From NCBI RefSeq assembly GCF_018638295.1, contig NZ_JABTTS010000023.1, positions 47,429 through 111,428 on the forward strand: 64,000 nucleotides of DNA, read 5' to 3'. Positions 60,476 through 64,000 of the stretch are shown piece after piece. The DNA is from Streptomyces sp. CHD11 (GTDB lineage Bacteria; Actinomycetota; Actinomycetes; Streptomycetales; Streptomycetaceae). Positions within the stretch are counted from its first letter, which is position 1; each line of letters opens with the position of its first letter. The translations under genes were made by a program, and so were the position numbers. Under the pieces are notes generated by a model. That model saw nothing but the letters and a program-made list of their open reading frames with translations, had not been told where the DNA came from and did not search any database.

Positions 60476-60660
60476 CAGGACTCCTCCCCGGTCGGCGGCT
60501 CGGGAAGCGAGGCGGCCAGGGAGGGGCTGACGACGTCGACGAAGTCGAGGTCGGCGCCGCTGGTGTCGGCGTAGAGGGCAAGCTGGCCCAGGAGCAAAAC
60601 GGTGCGGGCGAAGTCCTCACAGTCGGGGCACATGACGCGGGTTCTCCCTTCATCAGGCAT
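60475..60660 (-). CDS. Small CxxC protein of the transfer region
   Basis: 61 residues: CPDCEDFARTVLLLGQLALYADTSGADLDFVDVVSPSLAASL. It has one CPDC pair near the N-terminus and helical remainder, with no membrane segment. It lies between traB and the interrupted DUF2637 gene; its stop overlaps the latter's start by one base. Possibly a redox or zinc-binding accessory. No family recognised. Confidence 0.72.
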   Translation of the reverse strand: MPDEGRTRVMCPDCEDFARTVLLLGQLALYADTSGADLDFVDVVSPSLAASLPEPPTGEES

Positions 60661-60720
60661 GGCGGGGGTAGGGACTTGGCGCGAAGGACGGTCGCGCCGG
60701 CCGAAGTGGCAAGCGAGAGA

Positions 60721-62076
60721 TCAGGCGGTGGCCGGAGAAGGCTTGACCGACGGCACAGGTTCGGCGGCGGGCCCGGCGAAGGCGGGCCGGAACGGCGCCA
60801 GTTCGGGCAGGGTCGGGGTCCGGTCGGCGTGCCGGTTGCAGAGGTTCACGGCTTGGCGGAGCGAGGTGTGCGGAGCCCGGATGCGGTGCCAGCCGCCGGA
60901 GGAGTCACCCGCAATGGCGATCCCCCGCAACTCGGCCGGGATCTGGATGGCGGCGAGGACGGCGTCCGGGGAGATGTCGCCGAAGGCCATGTTGGCGCTG
61001 GTCTCGTCGTTGACGCGGTGGGCGGTTCGGCCGGTGAGCTGGGCACGGAGCATGGTGATGCCCTTGCCGAGTTCGGAGCCGAAGCGCTGTCCGCAGATCT
61101 CCAGGTAGATGCCGGCCGCGCGGCCGAGCTGGGCGAGGCGGACCAGGGCGGTGATGATGCGGTCGCGCCGCTTCTCCTCCTCCTTGCCGGCGAACAGGGC
61201 GAGTTCGGCGACCTCGTCGACCAGGACCACGATCGGGGTCGGACGCAGTTCGTCGGGCAGATCCCAGATGTCGGCGGCGATCTCCGCGTCCGGCACGTCG
61301 ACCGTGATCCGCTGCTGGGCACGGATGAGCTGATAGACGTCTGCCATCCGAGTCACGAGCGCGTCGAGCAGTTCGGCGGCGGTGTCGGGGTTGTCGGCGA
61401 GGGCGGAGAAGCGGCGGGCCAGCGGGAACAGCTCGACCCCCTGTTTGCAGTCGATGCCGACGAGCGCGACGTCCATCGGAGCGAGTCCGACGACCAGGTT
61501 GCGTTGGTAGACGGACTTGCCGGATTCCGTGGCACCGAGGGTGAGGGCATGAGGTATCGCCCGATAGTCGCGGTAGTGCACCGAGCCGTCCTGCCGCAGG
61601 GCGACGGGAACCCGCATGGGCCGGGTCTCGACCGTGGCGGGCATCTGCACCCGCTTGAGCACGTCGTAGCCGGTCATCCGCACCTCTACGACGCCGGACC
61701 GCAGCTCACGCGAGGTGACGCCGTACATCGAGAACGAGTGCCGCAGCCGGTCCAAGGCAGCGGCGATGTCGAAGGCGTCCTGTCCGGGGCGCAGTTTGAG
61801 CCGTAACACCAGGCCGGTGCGAGTCGGCCGCAGCCGCAGGATGCGCGGTGGACGGGACTCCGGCATAGGGCGGTTGGTGGTCCGTGCCAAGGCGAGCCGC
61901 CATCTCGCGGGCAGTACGGTCAGACCGCACGCGTCCATGACGGAGCCGTACCGGACCAGAACCCGCAGCGTGGCCAGGGCGACCCCGAAGGCCAGCCAGT
62001 ACCAGGCGGGACGCCGCCACCGCAGGAGACCCGCGGCGGCGACGACCAGCACCAGGACGACCGCAAAACCGGTCAT
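60721..62076 (-). CDS. FtsK/SpoIIIE-type conjugal DNA translocase (TraB/TraSA)
   Basis: 451 residues. Two N-terminal hydrophobic stretches (GFAVVLVLVVAAAGLLRW and WYWLAFGVALATLRVLV) anchor it. The motor domain has Walker A GATESGKSVYQ and Walker B IVVLVDEVAEL, with the FtsK-type LGRAAGIYLEICGQRFG region. TraB-like proteins move double-stranded DNA between hyphae as hexamers without a relaxase. ATG 62076 lies 2 bases after the upstream regulator's stop, so both are co-transcribed. It lies under the control region at 62442-62530. Confidence 0.92.
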   Translation of the reverse strand: MTGFAVVLVLVVAAAGLLRWRRPAWYWLAFGVALATLRVLVRYGSVMDACGLTVLPARWRLALARTTNRPMPESRPPRILRLRPTRTGLVLRLKLRPGQDAFDIAAALDRLRHSFSMYGVTSRELRSGVVEVRMTGYDVLKRVQMPATVETRPMRVPVALRQDGSVHYRDYRAIPHALTLGATESGKSVYQRNLVVGLAPMDVALVGIDCKQGVELFPLARRFSALADNPDTAAELLDALVTRMADVYQLIRAQQRITVDVPDAEIAADIWDLPDELRPTPIVVLVDEVAELALFAGKEEEKRRDRIITALVRLAQLGRAAGIYLEICGQRFGSELGKGITMLRAQLTGRTAHRVNDETSANMAFGDISPDAVLAAIQIPAELRGIAIAGDSSGGWHRIRAPHTSLRQAVNLCNRHADRTPTLPELAPFRPAFAGPAAEPVPSVKPSPATA

Positions 62077-62078
62077 GA

Positions 62079-62441
62079 TCAGGCCGCCTTCGGCCCTGCG
62101 GCGGCGTTGACGTCGGCGAGCGAGGTGACTGCGACCGCGCGGAACGCGATGCCGTGCCGCTTCTGGCCGTTGAAGTCGTTCTCCCACGGCCGCGCGACCA
62201 GGCCGGTGAGCGCGACCGGCGTGCCCATGGCCAGCTCACCACTGATCCCGGGCTCCGGGACGGTGATGGACAGGATCTCCACCTCCTCGTTCGCCGCGAA
62301 CATCACGTCGACCGTCATCAGCTTCGAGCCGGACTCGATGTCCATGGCGATCTCGCCCGTACGGCGGTCCTTGACCTTGGGCTGCGGGGTCTTGGCGGCC
62401 ATCACGATCGCGGCGGAGGTGTCGACGGGAATCTGACGCAT
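62079..62441 (-). CDS. SCO3933-family regulatory protein
   Basis: 120 residues, beta-rich, with the family start RQIPVDTSAAIVMAAKTPQPKVKDRRTGE and centre PVALTGLVARPWENDFNGQKRHGIAFRAVAVTSL. Found directly upstream of traB in many AICEs. ATG 62441 is chosen for GAGGAG 9 bases upstream; the longer frame starting earlier has no signal. It is the first gene of the tra operon, immediately after two operator-like palindromes. Its biochemical role is not established to my knowledge. Confidence 0.85.
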   Translation of the reverse strand: MRQIPVDTSAAIVMAAKTPQPKVKDRRTGEIAMDIESGSKLMTVDVMFAANEEVEILSITVPEPGISGELAMGTPVALTGLVARPWENDFNGQKRHGIAFRAVAVTSLADVNAAAGPKAA

Positions 62442-62476
62442 AGCAGAGCACTCCTCTATAGATGCCAAACTTCGCC

Positions 62477-62492
62477 ACTCATGTACATGAGT
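62477..62492. promoter_or_regulatory. Operator candidate A (tra promoter)
   Basis: A perfect 16-bp palindrome ACTCATGTACATGAGT, 36 bases upstream of the SCO3933-family start. Confidence 0.75.
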
Positions 62493-62512
62493 GACATGAA
62501 GAAGAGTGCACC

Positions 62513-62528
62513 ACTCCTATACATGAGT
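62513..62528. promoter_or_regulatory. Operator candidate B (tra promoter)
   Basis: ACTCCTATACATGAGT, matching site A at 13 of 16 positions, 36 bp from it. Confidence 0.7.
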
Positions 62529-62531
62529 CAA

Positions 62532-62559
62532 CCCGTCGCGAAGAAGAACTCGCGACGGG
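62532..62559. terminator. Hairpin after gntR
   Basis: A perfect 9-bp stem CCCGTCGCG/CGCGACGGG with a 10-base loop, between the gntR stop and operator B. It probably ends gntR transcription before the tra operon. Confidence 0.65.
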
Positions 62560-62580
62560 CTGTGGAGGGTTGAGGGGCCG

Positions 62581-63360
62581 TCAGTCGTCGGCAGGGATGC
62601 GGTACTCGAAAACGAACTGGTCAGCGGCCATGAGCGTGTCGCACACCTCGACCACGAGACCCGCGGTCGTACGGGCCTCCCGGATCAGGTGAACCACGGC
62701 AGCACCCGGGCTCAGCGCAAGCTCCGAGGCCTCTGCCTTCGAGGCCGGCCTCGCTTGCAGCGTCTCGACGAACTCTGCGAACTCGTGTCCGTGGTCTTCG
62801 AGTCGGGCGTAGATGCCACCACCGCCGGGGTTCTCGGCGAACAGTTCCGGGATCTCCTTCACGACATCCCACGGCAGGTAGGACGTGGCAGTCTCGACCG
62901 GAACGCCGTTGCGGAAGTAGAGGCGCCGGCGGGCCAGCACCTGTGTACCGGCGGGGACACCCAGCCGCTGGGCTGCGTCCTCGGGAGCCTCCATGGGCCC
63001 GATGTAGAGGACGCTCACCTTTGCGGTGGCGCCGGACTGGGCGGACTCCGCAAGGTAAGCCGCCTGCCCTCCCTGCCGGAGCGAACGCCGGAAGCGATCG
63101 GAGGAACGGTGCCGCACAGGAGGCCGGTTCTTCACGATCGAGCCCTTGCCGTGCCGGGTCTCGACGAGTCCACTCGCCCGCACCTCGGCCATGGCCTTAC
63201 GGATGGTGCCACCAGACACGCCGTAGCGATCCACCAGCTCGGATTCACTCGGGACCATGTCACCGGGCTTCAGAATCCCCGCCCGGATCTGCTGCACGAT
63301 CTCTTCCGCGATCTGCACGTACCGAGGCCCGGCCGTGCCCCCTCCAGCAGCAGTTCCCAT
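62581..63360 (-). CDS. GntR/UTRA repressor (KorSA-like)
   Basis: 259 residues. The N-terminal GntR winged helix (about 10-80; RYVQIAEEIVQQIRAGILKPGDMVPSESELVDRYGVSGGTIRKAMAEVRASGLVETRHGKGS) is followed by a UTRA ligand domain (about 105-250; AAQRLGVPAGTQVLARRRLYFRNGVPVETATSYLPWDVV). In pSAM2, KorSA of this family represses the transfer activator gene and itself. Here a matching palindrome lies 20 bases upstream of this gene and two more before the tra operon. ATG 63360 is chosen because the domain begins soon after; AAGGA lies just ahead. Confidence 0.9.
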   Translation of the reverse strand: MGTAAGGGTAGPRYVQIAEEIVQQIRAGILKPGDMVPSESELVDRYGVSGGTIRKAMAEVRASGLVETRHGKGSIVKNRPPVRHRSSDRFRRSLRQGGQAAYLAESAQSGATAKVSVLYIGPMEAPEDAAQRLGVPAGTQVLARRRLYFRNGVPVETATSYLPWDVVKEIPELFAENPGGGGIYARLEDHGHEFAEFVETLQARPASKAEASELALSPGAAVVHLIREARTTAGLVVEVCDTLMAADQFVFEYRIPADD

Positions 63361-63380
63361 AGTCCTTCTCTGCCTCCTAA

Positions 63381-63396
63381 GCTCCTCTACATGAGT
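63381..63396. promoter_or_regulatory. Operator candidate C (gntR/Nudix promoter)
   Basis: GCTCCTCTACATGAGT, sharing TACATGAGT and flank TCAAC with site B. It overlaps the ATG of the Nudix gene (63391) and lies 20 bases before gntR. Confidence 0.7.
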
Positions 63397-63840
63397 CAAC
63401 CACAGGAAGCGACACCGCCTCCCCTGCACTCCGTGTCCGTAGCCGGAGTGGTGGTGCGCGAGGACGGCCGCCTCCTTGCGATCCGCCGAGCCGACAACGG
63501 CACCTGGGAGCTCCCCGGCGGCATCCTCGAACTCGACGAGACCCCAGAGGCCGGCGTCACTCGCGAGGTCCTGGAGGAGACAGGCATCCACGTCGAGGTG
63601 GACGAACTCACCGGCGTCTACAAGAACATGACCCGCGGCGTCGTCGCCTTGGTCTTCCGCTGCAAGCCGTCCGGCGGCACTGAACGCACCTCCGGCGAGT
63701 CCACGGCAGTCTCATGGCTCACGCCCGACGAGGTCAGCGAGCGCATGTCCGAGGCCTTCGCCATCAGACTCCTGGACGCCTTGGACGGCAACGGCCCCCA
63801 CGTACGAAGCCACGACGGACAGCACCTCATCCCTGTCTAG
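63391..63840 (+). CDS. Nudix protein, Pif-like immunity factor candidate
   Basis: 149 residues. Nudix box: GGILELDETPEAGVTREVLEETGIHV, intact, with a preceding strand (VAGVVVREDGRLLAIRRADNGTWELPGG). Pif of pSAM2 is a Nudix protein that blocks redundant transfer into hyphae already holding the element; position next to korSA is the same. ATG 63391 lies inside operator C and has no separate leader, so GntR binding would directly block expression. The C-terminus (LLDALDGNGPHVRSHDGQHLIPV) is short. Assignment as Pif is by synteny and motif. Confidence 0.83.
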   Translation: MSQPQEATPPPLHSVSVAGVVVREDGRLLAIRRADNGTWELPGGILELDETPEAGVTREVLEETGIHVEVDELTGVYKNMTRGVVALVFRCKPSGGTERTSGESTAVSWLTPDEVSERMSEAFAIRLLDALDGNGPHVRSHDGQHLIPV

Positions 63841-63890
63841 TCCCAGGTGATGTTTGACGTTCTGGTCCCAGGTGATGCTTGACGGTGGGC
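63841..63890. repeat. Short direct repeats at a probable insertion-sequence end
   Basis: TCCCAGGTGATG occurs at 63841-63852 and 63866-63877, each followed by (T/C)TTGACG, giving a 25-bp periodicity. They begin directly after the Nudix stop and precede the end of the next ORF. Confidence 0.6.
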
Positions 63891-64000
63891 CTAGACAACA
63901 TCGGAAACTTTGTGGGGCTTGTTCGCCTTCACGTGGCGGACGGGGATGTCGGTGGTGCGCCGGATGACGCGGACCTGCCCGTCCAGCTCGACGGTGATCG
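63891..64000 (-). CDS. C-terminus of a probable transposase/integrase (partial)
   Basis: On the minus strand the frame to TAG 63893-63891 reads ITVELDGQVRVIRRTTDIPV then RHVKANKPHKVSDVV. This 36-residue beta-rich end is typical of the C-terminal beta-strand domain of some DDE-type transposases (RIIRRT-like). The rest is beyond the window, so the family cannot be confirmed. The adjacent short direct repeats support an insertion sequence. Confidence 0.45.
   Translation of the reverse strand, partial: ITVELDGQVRVIRRTTDIPVRHVKANKPHKVSDVV

Larger units (their letters stand above)
55629..63890. mobile_element. Integrative and conjugative element (AICE, pSAM2 type), truncated by window
   Basis: All hallmark AICE modules are present in order: int, xis, repSA-type rep, spdD and other small transfer genes, an FtsK/TraB double-strand DNA translocase, a SCO3933-family regulator, a GntR (KorSA-like) repressor and a Pif-like Nudix gene. 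The int end abuts tRNA-Arg(UCU). The left boundary lies within the tRNA 3' half (exact core not measurable without the second att site). The right end is not visible; a transposase-like ORF begins at 63891. No second copy of the tRNA 3' end was seen in the window. Confidence 0.85.

Noticed and set aside
59928..60574. Plus-strand Gly/Ser-rich ORFs in the transfer region
   Set aside because: Antisense to the Pro/Glu-rich tail of the DUF2637-type gene.

Overview
The window is chromosomal DNA from a Streptomyces or very close relative. It is GC-rich, with GTG and TTG starts, leaderless genes, Xre/DUF397 and ATP-binding regulator clusters, and dynA/dynB next to an SsbB-type ssb. From memory, the gene order (asd, pepN, malQ, ROK regulator with a sugar locus, pknG cluster, ettA, ssbB, dynAB) matches the S. 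coelicolor region around SCO2640-SCO2685. No search was run, so that comparison is recollection. Positions 1 to about 55,550 look like core chromosome with local damage and insertions. From the tRNA-Arg(UCU) gene to the right edge the DNA is an actinomycete integrative and conjugative element (AICE) of the pSAM2 type, cut by the window end.

Layout. 1-12.4 kb: a 5'-truncated AbiEi/DUF559-like gene, a Nudix hydrolase, a secreted subtilase, asd, a MazEF-type toxin-antitoxin pair, pepN (carrying an in-frame palindromic repeat), an Xre/DUF397 pair divergent from an anti-sigma-type ATPase, and a leaderless TetR gene with a small partner. 12.4-18 kb: a secreted sugar dehydrogenase with a cellulose-binding domain, a MarR regulator, a small membrane protein, a minisatellite, malQ, and a 91-residue protein with 12-residue repeats. 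18.3-25.2 kb: a secreted GH84 glycosidase. After it comes a foreign-looking three-gene operon (small helical protein, 709-residue WXG-like protein, lipoprotein), and then a decayed second copy of the GH84 3' end. The operon is therefore bracketed by about 0.33 kb direct repeats. 25.4-33.2 kb: MarR/RidA, HNH, MscS, and a ROK-controlled sugar locus whose ABC transporter has collapsed into one fused 154-codon ORF.

33.6-44.9 kb is one co-directional block: a GlnX-like membrane sensor, a GlnH-like binding protein, a coiled-coil protein, a PknG-like kinase, a PP2C phosphatase, a vWA protein and an FHA protein. It resembles an expanded mycobacterial GlnH/GlnX/PknG/GarA amino-acid-sensing pathway, with kinase, phosphatase and phospho-reader together. 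44.9-55.2 kb: group II globin, the ettA-thioesterase operon, a HAD-like protein with a shortened motif I, a thioester-domain surface adhesin, ssbB, dynB and dynA.

55.6-64 kb: tRNA-Arg, then leftward genes int, xis, repSA-type rep, spdD, several small transfer proteins, a DUF2637-type gene broken by an amber codon, an FtsK/TraB translocase and a SCO3933-family regulator. A GntR/UTRA repressor (KorSA-like) and a divergent Nudix gene (Pif-like) follow. Three 16-bp palindromic sites sit at the promoters these regulators should control. The last 110 bases encode the C-terminus of another ORF, probably a transposase, which may mark an insertion that ends or interrupts the element.
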